From Cylicocyclus nassatus (lineage: Eukaryota > Nematoda > Chromadorea > Rhabditida > Strongylidae): DNA of 64,000 nucleotides. The notes beneath the pieces were generated by a model that was not told where the DNA came from, did not search any database, and was given only the letters and a program-made list of their open reading frames with translations. Position 1 is the first letter of the stretch, and each line of letters starts with the position of its first letter. The DNA is taken from assembly GCA_958299035.1 (NCBI GenBank), contig CATQJL010000223.1:69981006-70045005 (forward strand). The letters run 5' to 3'. The translations under genes and the position numbers were made by a program. Shown here in pieces: positions 34,791 to 46,372 of this stretch.

Positions 34791-35919
34791 GCTGACGTCA
34801 AAAGGGTCCTCTTTGCCTTTTGATCAAAACAAATTCTGATGTCCTTACGCGTTCTTTACATTTTTGTGACTTCGTTCAATTTTACAAATATGTTCATGTA
34901 GAGCATCTCCACTGCATACCCAAGAGTGCCTCTGTTGAATTACCTAACTAACCAGAGACGCAGTTAGAATTTACATTCCTTGAAATGGATAATGGGGGCA
35001 CAAATTATTGCGCAATCTGAATAACTAGTTCTTTCAGTCAGTCGGGTTTGTCTTAGCTTCAAAGTTCGCTTCAAATACTACTTGTGGTTCTACCTTACCA
35101 ACATGCACTCACTTTGTCGTACCATATTTTCAGCATGGAAATGAAAAGGATCGTAAACCGCAGTAAAACAATAAATATTTACTGTCTCAAAGGTGGTTTC
35201 GATTAAGTCAAATTCACATCTACTTACAGATATTAAGCGATGCTACAGGGATATTGAAGATTTGCTAATTAAAATCTGCACCTCATTAGATGGGCACAGC
35301 ACTCATACATTCGCCATGCTCCTCCGAGCACGAAATAGCTGATTACTACCAAAGATGCCCACTACAAATCGACTGTATGCACGATCCTTACGAAACAGGG
35401 AGTAACTTCTGTTAAAAGAAAATTAGCTATACTGTAACAGCAACATCTTGAGTTGTAAGCTAAAGCATTGAATTAGTATTCACCTAAGCCCTCTACGTTA
35501 ATTTCTGCGTATTTATATCACTAAACCGATGTAAGGGCGATTTAGGGAGGTATTTCATTCCGTAACATGTTTATTTATAAGTACTGAATTGCTTCCGTAA
35601 CTCCAAAACAGTCCTGTCAGATAGAAAAGTGTTTGTCACAGTTAAGTTGGAGGTTTTCTGCGATTCTGGACAGGTAATTGAGCGTGTTTCTCACTTGTAC
35701 GAAAAAAAGGTGGCAAAACGAGGTAAAATGAAGAAATCGTGTTTACAATTCTTAAAACACGATGTTCACCAAACAATTATATTCGTAATTTTGTAAAACG
35801 TTATTTGTCAAAATAAAGATGTTTGGCACAAATCTTTTTAAAAAAGTATTTATGTTCAACTTCCTTTAAGCATAGCAGAACAGGATATTATGGACGTTGC
35901 TAATAGAAAAACAAGAGTA

Positions 35920-36105
35920 TAGGCGATTCATCCACGCAAAGACTGCGGACATACCTGCGTTTCTCTGATCGAGCACTCTTTCGTCTCTTACCATCTGGTG
36001 TCTCTCCTATGCACGAACTATCTCGTTCGGACGCAACAGCAATCAGTCTTTCATGCCATGAACCGTATATAAATAAAGCGCACCAATTATAAGAGTTTTT
36101 TTTTC
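35920..36105. mobile_element. Unit B-specific 185-base insert
   Basis: Flanks match unit A at about 27470 (GGACGTTGCTA) and about 27530 (GGGATTGATATAATA), but unit A lacks this sequence. It includes CCGTATATAAATAAAGCGC and ends in a run of ten T. A short retroposed sequence is possible; origin unknown. Confidence 0.45.
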
Positions 36106-37243
36106 AAATGGGATTGATATAATAGATACGATGGCGTTTTCCTTCTCCCCGCGATTTTAGTCCCTTTTTGCCTCCCCCCCCTATCCAGGGCATGAGGTAT
36201 GACACACACAGACACATTTTACTTTATACAATCACTCAAAATGGCTATGCATGCCAACCTTACAGTGACGGGGGATCAACCGGTCACCAGTTCGATGCTT
36301 TGATGCACATACTGCTCTAGTGCTCGTTTAAAATCTCTGAAACTTGGAGAGCTTGGCTTTTCAATTTCACACGCCTTATGTTATCTCATATTATTTCACG
36401 CAGGTGGTTTTTTCCAGAAACACCCTATCAGCTGAGTCATTTACTTAGATGTTGCATAGACCAGATCGAACATTGTTCAAAGAGTGTCAAAAATTGAGAT
36501 AAATACTTAAATTTCAAATTTCCAATAAAGTTCCCCATTTTTATGACTTATCTTCACAAAGTATCACTTTCCTGCAAGAATTCGGTATTGAGTGTGGTGG
36601 AAGTTTGTGCCAACAATGGTTTCTCAAGAAAGTTGAGGGCAGGAAAGGCGGCTTTAAGCCAATTTCCGATTTTCAACACAAGCCAACATTCGTCTAACTT
36701 CCGCCCTAACTCGGTGTTCAGCTCTGTGGGAAATTTTCACCGATGTTTCTGCAACTGCCATGATTTCGAATGGTCGACTACTTGTTCTTGTTCTTCTGAA
36801 GTTGAATACCTGAATAGAGCCATGAAAAGCCTCAGTAAACATGACCTTTGAGAGCTAAAGGATTGCTGCGAAGACCCAAGAGGTTAAGCTTACATATAGC
36901 TTACATGAACAAGATACACATAGAGAGTACCTGTTGTCGACATTCTAAAAATTCTTGAGCACTCGAACCTTCTGTGTTCAAAAAGCCAAGTAGCTTTGTA
37001 CGAATTTTTAGAAGACTATGAGCGGACTTCCGTTTTCAATTTGCTACAGCAAAATGAGGTCATTTTTATACACTTTTCTGGTAAAAGCATCGCCACACAT
37101 TTTTACAAAATATATGTTTGAAGGAGCAAAATTGTGAAAAGAACTGATCTGTGCGCAATTAGACTTTGGCGTGAGCCAGTGTAATGATCGTGATCTGAGG
37201 ATTTTATTTCGTCACGCTAGAACAGTGTTTTATTGATATTATA

Positions 37244-37740
37244 TTAGGTCGTTCCGAAAGTTTTCCTCTTTTTTAGAACTATCATAAAAACTCTTGCCAT
37301 GAAGGCAGCCAAATGTTTATAACACCATCGACCAGCTTTTCTTCCTATTTTTAGCAGTAATTTACCCTTGTGATTACAGCAATAATTGCCCAAATTTGAA
37401 TCCATGGTTTTCACCAGGTCCAACTTCGCAATTTTTTCAAAAGCTTCTTTTGAACTTTGAGAAAAGCTTCAGTATGTACAATAAAGAAAGCGCAAACAAA
37501 GTGCATGCAATGCAGTTTTTGGCATTTTCAGCTGGCTTCTCAGTATTTTTCAAGATAACTTTCCTAGAAGTTTTCGCTTTTGCGAAGTCAAAAATATGGA
37601 AACACCCCAAGAAAAATTTTAGAGTTATATAATAATTTTACGAAGAATGGAGCGCTTACTGCTTTGAAATACCAAATTTTGCATTCTACGGGTACAGCCT
37701 GGTGGGGTTTATAACGAAAAATTATGACAATTCATGAGCA
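37244..37740. mobile_element. Mariner-type element fragment at the end of unit B
   Basis: TA then TTAGGTCGTTCCGAAAG, the same end type as 13562-14541, and an inner GGGTACAGCCTGG block like GGGTACAGCATGG at 14050. No right end is present; sequence passes into the minisatellite. Confidence 0.55.
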
Positions 37741-38800
37741 ACGCGTCGCCCGTACAGACCATTTTTTTTTCAAGAAAAAGAACTGCACCACGAACCGCCT
37801 ACAGAGCGATTCACATGAAAACTGCATCAGCTCTTACAGAACGGTCTTTAAGAAGAAAAACTGCCCTACAAGACTACAAACCTAAGGAGAGTTTATGAGA
37901 AAAACTGTCCTGTGCGCCGATTATTAGACTCATATTTTGAGAAATGACAACCCTACAAGCCCATAAAACTAGTGTTTTTGGATGAATCTGCCCTACGGTT
38001 CGCCCATACAATGGTACTTTGCAAAGAAATCGCCCTTGAATTCCCTAAAAACCAATTTTGGGATAAAAGTTCCATACGGGTTCCTATGAAAAATTGTTCA
38101 AGAAAGACCGCCATATGCGACAAACCGACATTTCAAGAAAAAACTGCCCTACGGACCACACCGATCGTTATTGAAAGATGGTGCCCTATGGGGAGCTTAC
38201 AGACGAACAGCCTTGCAGACCATTGAAGAGCTGCCTTTGCGCTGCTTACAGACTGATATGCCATAAAGACAAAAACTGCCCTACAAACCCTTGCACCATA
38301 TTCTTAAAAAGAACTGCCCTGAGAGCCGCTTGAAGACCAATATTTTGAAAAATAACCTTAACAGAATGACAGTCTACGCCCATAAAAACTGATATTATTG
38401 TAGAAGGAAGACGCGCCGCTCACAGACCGGTAGTTCTCGAAAGTAACTATGGTTCGCTTACATGCCAACATTTTGAGAGATGACCATTAAGAGGCCCTGT
38501 AGAAGGAAATCCAGTCTTGAAAAATTGTCCTATGAGATGCTTACGAAACGATATTTTGAGTAAGAACTGCCCTAGGAGCCCTTCCCTCCCCTCCCCCTAA
38601 AAGCTTTGAGAGAGAACCCATTACGGACTGCCTGGAGATGGTAGTTATAAAATTGAAGTGTTCTAAGGACCGCTTGCGGACCGATATATTGCGAAAGAAC
38701 TGTCCTACATGCCTTGTGAAAAGCGATGTTATCTAAAACGCTGCTTTATGAAGACCTATAGACCTGAGATCTGCCTTGCGAGCCCCTAAAAAACCATCAA
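37741..38800. repeat. Degenerate minisatellite, unit about 42-50 bases
   Basis: About 1 kb in which AACTGCCCTA, GACCGCTTACAGACC and GATATTTTGA recur in that order roughly every 42-50 bases (for example near 37880, 38140, 38275, 38320 and 38565). Units are diverged and of unequal length. All frames contain stops, so it is not a protein repeat. Confidence 0.7.
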
Positions 38801-40918
38801 AAAGGACGGACAGAGGAAACAAATGCGTGATCCTTTCACACTATTATTATAACTTATGATCAGACATCAGAAATTATTCTGTGATGTTTGGAGTGGGCAC
38901 AAAAGGAGATTTTCAGAAAAAAATTTTTTCTGCGTGTATGGCATGTATGTTGTTGAGCAAATGAACTAAGGTGGTAACTTCTCTTTATAAACCTTGGCCA
39001 ATGTTTTGGCGCTACCGCCTTCGTCAGAGGCCTAGGTAGTTAGGTGTATAAGGATCTCTTCCCTCAGGCTCAAGATGAGGAAGCAAGGCTGTTGGAATCT
39101 GTACGAAAAAACAGAATCACCGCTAATCAACACTTACTAAATTGTTGCATAAAAGGTACGAGGGATCATCAACTACGCAAAAAGTACCTTTTTGCTCTGT
39201 TTTATAGAACTGAGGTGACCTGACTTAGCCTCAGACCCGCAAAGCGCTTGATAAACCGCGAATCTGCTAGCTTCGCACTGCGCTCGCCCTTTCCTGTTTC
39301 GTCATATGCCCAAACCAGAAAAAGATGGTTGCTTGTCTCAATCTTCTCAAAGAACAATATTCGCGTATTAAGCTTATATGCGGAAAGCCCCACGGTTAAT
39401 GGCTATCGTTCCTCAATGTAGCAATGCTCGTATCTCTGGTTTTATGAAACAAATTGCTACCGAGCACCTAAGCGCAAGGACATTTCGGTGTATTACTTAT
39501 CGTCCAGCCGCGTCCAAAGAAAGTCAAGCAGTTGGTGATTGAAAGCATGTCTGCTACGGCTACTGCAGCCTCATCAGGCATCCAGGAGCGTTGCTGGATG
39601 CCTGATGAGACTCTGGTCAAACGGATTGCCTGACCAAAAGTGCACAACAAGTAGCTGTACTTTAAAATCACGATTTTGTAAACAGTAGAGGCACCTGGAT
39701 GATGCCATGGGCAAAATTTTATTTTCTGCACGCATTTCACCTTAAATTATATAAACAGCGCGACGTGGTGATGTGTATCAGCGGACTTCCAAGAAGCGCT
39801 CAGGATGGTCGATATCCCCTCCCAACCTAAAGAGGTGATTGATTAGAGATAGAGCGTATAATCAGAGTTGCCTCATTCCCAATCTGTGACTTGCCCATTT
39901 GGTAAAGAAGTGGTTGCATGGTGGCAGACGTGATACCATCATCGCATATTTACAAAGCGGCGAAAAATTTGCGAAGCTGTGCCTCCGCCTTGCCGCCGCT
40001 TCAAGGAACACTTAGATGGACTGAACAGATTAGGAGCCAGTGCGCCGCTCGATAGTCATCGCTTACAGCGACATGAGAACACAAGTGAGGCACAGATCTT
40101 GTCTTCACAAACCCGGAATCCTTTTTCAAGCAACACTTGGGAGCGATTTGGAGCAGTAAAAATTTAAAAGAACCGGAAGGAGGAGTGCATTGCGGTAACC
40201 AACGAATATCATTGCCATATCAGGCACTTTGCGGCTTTGAGGCTAAGTGAGATCACTTCAATACCCTAAAACAAAGCAGAGCAATAGTCTTGCATATGTG
40301 GTTTCTCATACCTCTTACAAGAATCAAGGTAGATATTGGTTATCCGTGGCTGTGGTTCTTTTTTTTTTCGTACTAGTTTCTAACGGAGGAGAGCCTCATG
40401 TATTCGATTTTCGAGGTTCTGACGAAGGCGACTTCAAAACGTTGGCTGGAGTTAATAGAGTAAAATTACCAATAGAGAGAAGTTACCATTTCAGTTACCA
40501 TCTCAACGATAGACAATCATTAAAGCCAATATCAAAGAGCACTCAAAGTTAAAGGTATTTTGTGCATGCTATCCTCCTTCGCTCAATATCTGCTAATGAC
40601 ACGATGACTACTGCCAACGCGGTATAATTCTTTGCAAAAGGCAGTAAGCGCGGTTAATTGATTCTTGCTAAGAAGACAACAAGGATTGAAGGCTAAGGCA
40701 TTGCTTTGTGCCATCTCCGCGGCTTAGGTATAGTCAAACATTATTAGGAGTGGAAAGGGAGCCATTCCTTTCTTCTGTTTTCTGTGGTTTCTTCACATCA
40801 TCACTTCCACTCTCAGCAGCTAGCAACCACAAAAGAAGTAAAGGGAGTCTAGTATTTGACAAGAATTGTGCACTTAAAACTTTTCTTTGCTTGAAAAAGA
40901 AAGAAAATACCTTACGAA
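38801..40918. other. No confident gene; one perfect hairpin
   Basis: The only structured feature is the stem-loop at 39570-39609, listed separately. The frame at 40247-40552 includes a hydrophobic run (LSVAVVLFFFVLVSNG) like a signal peptide, but begins at GTG right after a stop, has no upstream exon I can show, and no cysteines. Confidence 0.4.
39570..39609. repeat. Perfect 16-bp stem-loop
   Basis: CTCATCAGGCATCCAG is followed, after the 8-base loop GAGCGTTG, by its exact complement. Not flanked by a T run, so not an obvious terminator. May be a small foldback or structured RNA element. Confidence 0.75.
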
Positions 40919-41190
40919 TTTTATGTTAAATTTGGGTAGTATAGGTTGATATTGTTTGTTTTGAAGCTAATGGCAGACTTTATGCACCTGCTTTCTGTAC
41001 AAATATCTGGTTGTAATACAAATTTATATTATTGACTCAGCGAGAAATTGAAATTACAGATTTCATGTTGGATGTGGACAGTAGAGGGCGATTTTGTTTT
41101 AAAACTAATGGCAGATTTTATGCACCTGTTTTCTGTACAAATATCTGCTTGTACTGCAGATTTGTTTTTTTAAGACACATGAGAAATTGA
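40919..41190. repeat. Two-copy direct tandem repeat, about 140 bases
   Basis: CTAATGGCAGACTTTATGCA, TTTCTGTACAAATATCTG and GAGAAATTGAAA occur at about 40967-41055 and again at 41105-41195 in the same order. The second copy leads directly into the TATA-like GTATATAAAGG at 41194. Confidence 0.7.
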
Positions 41191-41230
41191 AACGTATATA
41201 AAGGGTGGAAACTGTTCTTTTACATTCAGC
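41188..41230 (+). promoter_or_regulatory. TATA-like block upstream of the 42.6-kb gene
   Basis: TGAGAAATTGAAACGTATATAAAGG resembles the blocks 1.2 kb upstream of genes A and B and lies 1.45 kb before the 42.6-kb start. An intervening mariner-type fragment (about 41390-41920) may have lengthened the gap. Inference. Confidence 0.35.
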
Positions 41231-42639
41231 TTGTCTAATCGGTTTGAAACCATTTGTCCTAACTTTTACGAAGCAGTGTATTAGATGCCCCCCCCCCCAA
41301 AAAAAATTTTTGAATGTTTGATCCTAACTCTTTGGTGCGAAATGCATTCGCGATACCCTAAACTTTAAGTACTTCCAAAGTCCTTTCTGTTTTTCTAAAC
41401 TATCATAAAAACATATGGAATAAAGCGAAGGCCACTCTAAAAATGTTCGACGTAGTTTTTTTTTTCCTTTTTTTCCAGCAGTGGTGTTTTTGATGTATTT
41501 GCTCTAAAATATCATTGGAATAATTTCCAAAAGCTTGGACCCATTGTTCTGCCATGCCCAAGTTTTGGCTAATTTTCAGGATTCTCGCGCATTTTCAGAA
41601 CATCATTGCTGAAAGGCGGATAGAGTGAATAAAGTGCAGTAATGAGAATTTTTCAGAATTTCCAGCTGGTTTTTCAAAATTGCTAGAAATAAATATACTG
41701 TTGAAGTGATTAATAGGACATTTGGTATATAACCACCAATCCCACCAACAAATTATCTCGAAAATACTGAAAAGCCAAAACTAAATTCCAAGAAATCTGT
41801 TATATTACGCTTACTTACTGTAAAATGAAACTTTTCAAAAATGACCAAACTTGTTTATGGTAAAAACCATAAGCTCGATTGTGCAATAGTTCAAGTGACC
41901 ACCGTAATCAGTTTGGAAACATGGAGCCACGAAGAGAAGAGGTGTGTCGTACAGTCTTTGCGATAGCCTATCTTAATTCCACTTGTTTTTGATGACAGGT
42001 CGAAAAAGCGGAAAGAACTTTTGGGAGGACCTGAAATAGTAGAAGTTGGCTTAGATTAGATACACAGTATGAAGCAAACCATGGACGGCTTTATTACTGT
42101 CCGATTACGGTGGGCTGAAATGTATTTTGAGGCATTGAGGGCCCTAATAGACACTTTTGCTCTAGGTTATTCAGAACCACTGACACCATACATGAGCTTT
42201 GCACTTTGCATTACCTCGCTCTTAAGTAACTCGTGTTCCATGATGGCTGTTTTTGCACTGCATCTCAAAAAGTGATTGAATGAAAAAGTCAAAAACAAAA
42301 AATAAAGAAAAATATACCATCCAAGCTTTACAAACTCCAAAAAACTTGAGTAGTGCATTTGGCCCGCTGAAAATCCCGCACACACCATTTCACTTCCGGA
42401 AATATTCTTGAAATGACGACTGTTTAGAATGACGTTATAAGCTGGAAGTTCCTTCGCCATCCTACAACGGTGAGAGCGATCATCAATAATTCGCTCCAAG
42501 TTGAAGTCAAATCCGCAAAAGTGTTTGGAAAACAGCAAAGTTCCAAAAAATAGGGACTTTAGACCCAAACCCAGTCTTGAAAAACAGTCTTGATCCGTTC
42601 CCATTGCTGTGTTGTATGAATATTTAGCTTTAGTGGACG
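41231..42639. other. No confident gene; mariner-type remnants
   Basis: About 41390-41920 resembles the 37244 fragment (CTAAACTATCATAAAAAC). A minus-strand 145-codon frame (42167-42604) starts 36 bases upstream of the next gene, divergently; it has no domain I recognise and is not called. Confidence 0.4.
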
Positions 42640-42922
42640 ATGAACATGCGCTGGATGTGTTTATTCCTGATAGTTTTCGTATCTGCTTCTGCGAAGATGG
42701 AAGAAGAAGAAACTCCCGAAGAATCTGTAAGATAGTTCCAGACTTTGTTTACGATAAAAGCATGGAATAACTTTACAGTGCAAAGGCTTCTGTAAATGGC
42801 GCGAAGAGTTCGATGGGGTACAGTATCCAAATTGCGTGATGGACTGCATCGAGCAATACCATAGAGCGAACAGGCAACACGAGAAAAACGAAAAAAGACC
42901 TTCATTCATTCCCTTAAACTGA
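42640..42922 (+). CDS. Secreted C-x3-C hairpin protein, two exons (42.6 kb)
   Basis: Exon 1 42640-42726 (29 codons): start ATGAACATGCG as in genes A and B, signal peptide MCLFLIVFVSASA, then a short acidic stretch (MEEEETPEES). The intron is 42727-42778: TCT|GTAAGA to TAACTTTACAG|TGC, 52 nt, phase 0, with an in-frame TAG, so splicing is required. Exon 2 42779-42922 starts at the first cysteine and encodes C-x3-C-x13-C-x3-C, then a charged tail ending PSFIPLN. Product 76 residues. AATAAA follows the stop (about 42957). It shares start context, intron position and phase and the first-cysteine exon boundary with genes A and B, but the linker is acidic and short and the hairpin loop longer. The two halves are too short to show as one open frame. 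Confidence 0.75.
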
Positions 42923-43077
42923 ATGAATGCCATGAATATTTTTCTTCAACGTTGCAAATAAATGTTGATTGTTGACACTGCTTACTATTTATATGAACTC
43001 ATCAATTCAGTAGTGCAAAATCTTGGCACTCTTTCAGACCGAAAACCTGAGCATGATGGCAGCCTAAGTATGTCTAA

Positions 43078-43736
43078 GAAGGAGAGGATACCTAGTCGAA
43101 AGCACCAATCCATATGAGACATATATCATCTTAAAGCGCTTGAAACGCTGATTCCAAATTTGTAGATTTTAGCAGCGGAACGATTTTGTAGGTGGAGTTA
43201 TGAGGGGTGTTTCCTTCTAGGGTTGAGACGCCTTCCAGCAGATCTCCCTTGTCTATGAGCAGTGTAGAAGAGTACCAGTTGGCAACTGCCCTAGTGGTAA
43301 ATGACTTGCTCGACAAGGAGAGTGTCAATGCTTTGATTCCCTTCGCATGCAACTTTATCGCAATTCTAGCAAAATTGAGCTTCTAAATGGCTTTGGAGAA
43401 CTAAAGTCTTGAATTTCTGATGATATTGATGCTAAACGAAGTTAGAAGTGTTGAAAAAACCGAAGTAATATGAGTATTATAATCCTTATTGTAATCTTCA
43501 TTCAAATTACTTAACACTAGGGCAGTTGCCACCAGTTGGTACTCCTCTACAGTATAGATAAGGGGAGTCCTGATGTAGGGCACCTCAACCTCAGAGGAAA
43601 ACACCCCTCACAACTTCCTCTGCACAACAGCTCCGCGGCTAGAAACTACAGATTTGAAATGAGCGTTTCAAGCTCTTCAAGATGGTATATGTCTAATCTG
43701 GACTGGTGCTTTCGACTAAGTATCCTCTCCTTGTAA
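43078..43736. mobile_element. Foldback MITE, AAGGAGAGGATAC ends
   Basis: Left AAGGAGAGGATACCTAGTCG and right CGACTAAGTATCCTCTCCTT are inverted. Inner arms also pair (GAGTACCAGTTGGCAACTGC versus GCAGTTGCCACCAGTTGGTA). Contains the GAAACGCTGATTCCAAATTT block seen in the CAAGGGAAG elements, so a related family. No coding capacity. Confidence 0.65.
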
Positions 43737-45593
43737 GATCAAGGCAGTCCGTACAAAATCGTACGGAATTTAGGCACAGATTTTTTGCTTTTGCATATGG
43801 TTGGGAAGGAGAGGAAGCCATAGACTGCACAAACGGTTTCAAAGCTGAACATGAGAAATCTGCCTTTGATCCCCCTAACCCTACTCTATCCTATCTAGCG
43901 GAGAAATTGCATCTGTAATTCTCGGAACGTGAGCGAGGGATTGAAGGACTCCGTTAGGACTCATTTATTGCATTGTGTGGTAAGTTCGTCCGCATTTTTT
44001 GGCTTTTTTTTGCCAACAATTTAATGAGTCTTTCTCTCAATTCAAAAATTCTTAGAAAATTCTTTCCTTCAACACAAAAAATCTCATAGGCATAAAAAAA
44101 GCATTTTCGATCCCCTCTAAGCTCATTTCAATGGCAAATCATAAAACAACTTGACAACAAACTAAAGACTTATGTCTCTATCAGTATGTGAGCTCTCTTC
44201 TTCTCATCTACAGTAAAAGGAGTTCACTGCAAAACTTGGTAGAGCAGGACTTTTCCGCCACTACTTCTAAGGTGATTAACTTTGTGCTTAACAGAACCTA
44301 GCTAAATCGACGATTCTTAACCCTTGACCACTCGTTTTCTCTTTCATGAGTGCCTTCAAATACCAGAATGTCAACGTCAATGAAATCATAAAAGGCTTGT
44401 CTTCAAGTTTACAAAATAGAATTGCGAACTTCTAGCACTTCCTTTGAGTACATGATAGATGCTGCACCCTCTCAATACAAGTGTCATTTGAGCTGTTTAC
44501 TAAGCATTCCGACCTATTCGAAGGATGACAAGATAGTTGAAATGATTTTGATACTCCATTCAAACTTGGAAGGTCTCTGAAGGTCCCTATTTGGGACTAA
44601 AAGGTAAAAAGCAATAAAACCAATTAAGAACTTTCACAGCAAAAGCACGCTTATATTTTGAAGGAAAAAATGAAAGCTCGAAATTGCGAGCATATCACAG
44701 AATCTCACGCAAATATTTTTCTGACAAATAGTGGCGTTAAAGGAGGCTCAGCTCAAAATTTAGTCGCCTAACCGTCAGTAAGGTTGAAGAAGTTTTGTGA
44801 AGGTCAAGACATGGAATGACCGTTTCGATTACCATGCCAATGATATGATCAGAAGCGGTTCCAAAAACGTGGTCAATTTTCATACTTCAGGAACTCGTCT
44901 TATTTACTTTGCTTACGCTCTGCATTCATTCGCGTAACATATTTTCGGAAACAATTTTTTTTCAAAGGCTTTCAGCCCAATGCCTTGGATCATAATTTTC
45001 GTTGATGGATGCGTCTATTTCAAGCTTTTTGCATCATGGACACTCAAATCAGGATTTCCTGATACTGTCATTGTGCAAATAATCATTTATTTTCAAAGTG
45101 TGCTGCTGGTCCTGACTCTTTTGATGGAAAGAAAGAGAGCTTATTTGTGGAGGTGAAACACCTCTGTGATCAACTTTACATGACCTTAGATAGGACTCAA
45201 ATTACAGACTTATGATAAACTGGTAATGTGTTTCTTTACTCTTTTTCTGCTTACAGCTCATCGTCCATTTAAGACCCCTACTGACCTATAATCGCTCTAC
45301 GTAGCCTTACCACATCTATCAAAATTATATCTTATATCCCTTGAGCTCCAAATGGCTCAAGACAGACAAATGGGGAAAGGCTGATCAGTACCAGTATGTT
45401 AGTTTGGAGACGAGGTCGGTTCGAAACAGCAAGAAAATCGTTTGAGATGCACAGTTTCATAATGTGAAGCAAGTACAAGACAAGTGCACCATCAAATCGT
45501 GGCCTACATAAAAGTTTAAGGCCTACGAATGCAGTAATACCAGAAATAAAATCGGCTCCATAATATCAGGAAATCACCACCCATCATATAAAA
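43737..45593. other. No gene seen
   Basis: AT-rich, no frames with motifs, no repeat ends recognised. Confidence 0.45.
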
Positions 45594-45595
45594 TA

Positions 45596-46298
45596 CAGGG
45601 TGTCCCAAAAAATGTGCCTACTCTTTGATTGTTAATAACTCTTATGTCATGAAGTCTTTCAAGAAGGTTTAGTATTATATTGTAGAGCCGGCTTCAGCTT
45701 AGATTTGTAGCATAGAACGAGTCGGTATTGCGCTCCGTTACTGCAGATTTACGGTAGAAATTTGAAAAGGGTTTTGCGCCCTGGAGGTTATTTATTTTGC
45801 CTCAGAAATGCTCAGACTAGGCTAAATGGAGCTGTTGATTCTAAATACGAATTTTGCATTTTTTTCACAATGCTTCCTTAGAATGTTATGCCCGGTAAGC
45901 AATGAGGCCGTTATTTCGATGTTCATAAGAAATGTGGTTACACTCGTAGTGCAAAGTCGACCATTGTACTGAAAATCCTTTTACGCAAGTTATTCATATT
46001 TTTTTCGAAATGGGTACTGGACGGTCTCCGGAATGGGGCGAGCCCGCGGTTACCTGCAACAAATACGCACCCTTACATGCATGGAGGTGCATTTTTGCAA
46101 GAAATCCGCCCATGACACTCCTAAATTCGGCGGGTCCTGGACCCTCCTAAATTTGGTATGTGTAGTGCTTTGCCCTTTCGGAATTATTGGAAAGGCTGTT
46201 TTTCGCAGTGACGTCATATGCCGGATTTTCTACCGTAATCCAGCAATAATACAATTGATGATACGCTCCATACTGCAAACAAAGTTGAAGCCAGCTCA
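45596..46298. mobile_element. Right-truncated CAGGGTGTCCC MITE
   Basis: TA then CAGGGTGTCCCAAAAAATG at the left; the right arm is recognisable (TTTCTACCGTAATCC, AAGTTGAAGCCAGCTC) but stops about 90 bases short of where the right end should be. It passes directly into a C-x3-C gene fragment at an AGCTCA shared by both partners. Confidence 0.65.
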
Positions 46299-46372
46299 GC
46301 TTGTACAAGACTTCGATAACACTGAATCGGTAAAATCATTTTCGAACATACTTGAGAATTTTGCCTTTAAGT
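46299..46372 (+). pseudogene. Fragment of a third C-x3-C gene (copy C)
   Basis: GACTTCGATAACACTGAATC then GGTAAAATCATTTTCGAACA matches the end of exon 1, the donor and the first part of the intron of genes A and B. Everything upstream is replaced by the truncated MITE. The acceptor, the cysteine exon and the AATAAA are deleted, and the sequence resumes in the 3' flank (ACTCAACAAACATT..., compare GGTTGTAGAATACAAATTG in A). A non-functional remnant. The open frame running through the MITE into it is artificial. Confidence 0.75.

Larger units (their letters stand above)
30677..37236. repeat. Tandem segmental duplication, unit B
   Basis: Follows unit A directly and repeats its landmarks in the same order and orientation. 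It lacks the mariner-type insertion at the 22418 site and the 2-kb insert. It has its own additions: a nested MITE (34335-34790) and an 185-base insert (about 35920-36105). The non-genic stretches hold no other supported gene. A GTCACGCTAGAACAGTGTTTTA end is common to A and B. Confidence 0.85.

Noticed and set aside
36543..36851. 102-codon frame with several cysteines
   Set aside because: The matching region of unit A (29960-30205) does not preserve the frame or cysteines.
37741..38800. Possible CRISPR-like array
   Set aside because: Units are diverged, unevenly spaced and without unique spacers; the genome is eukaryotic. It is a minisatellite.
40247..40552. Frame with a signal-like hydrophobic segment
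   Set aside because: Starts at GTG directly after a stop; no upstream exon or cysteines, so kept only as a note.
42167..42604. 145-codon minus-strand frame divergent from the 42.6-kb gene
   Set aside because: No signal, domain or splice support; overlaps mariner-type remnants upstream. Could not be confirmed as a gene.
45415..45432. GGTCGGTTCGAAAC, resembling a tRNA B box
   Set aside because: No A box at the right distance and no foldable tRNA.
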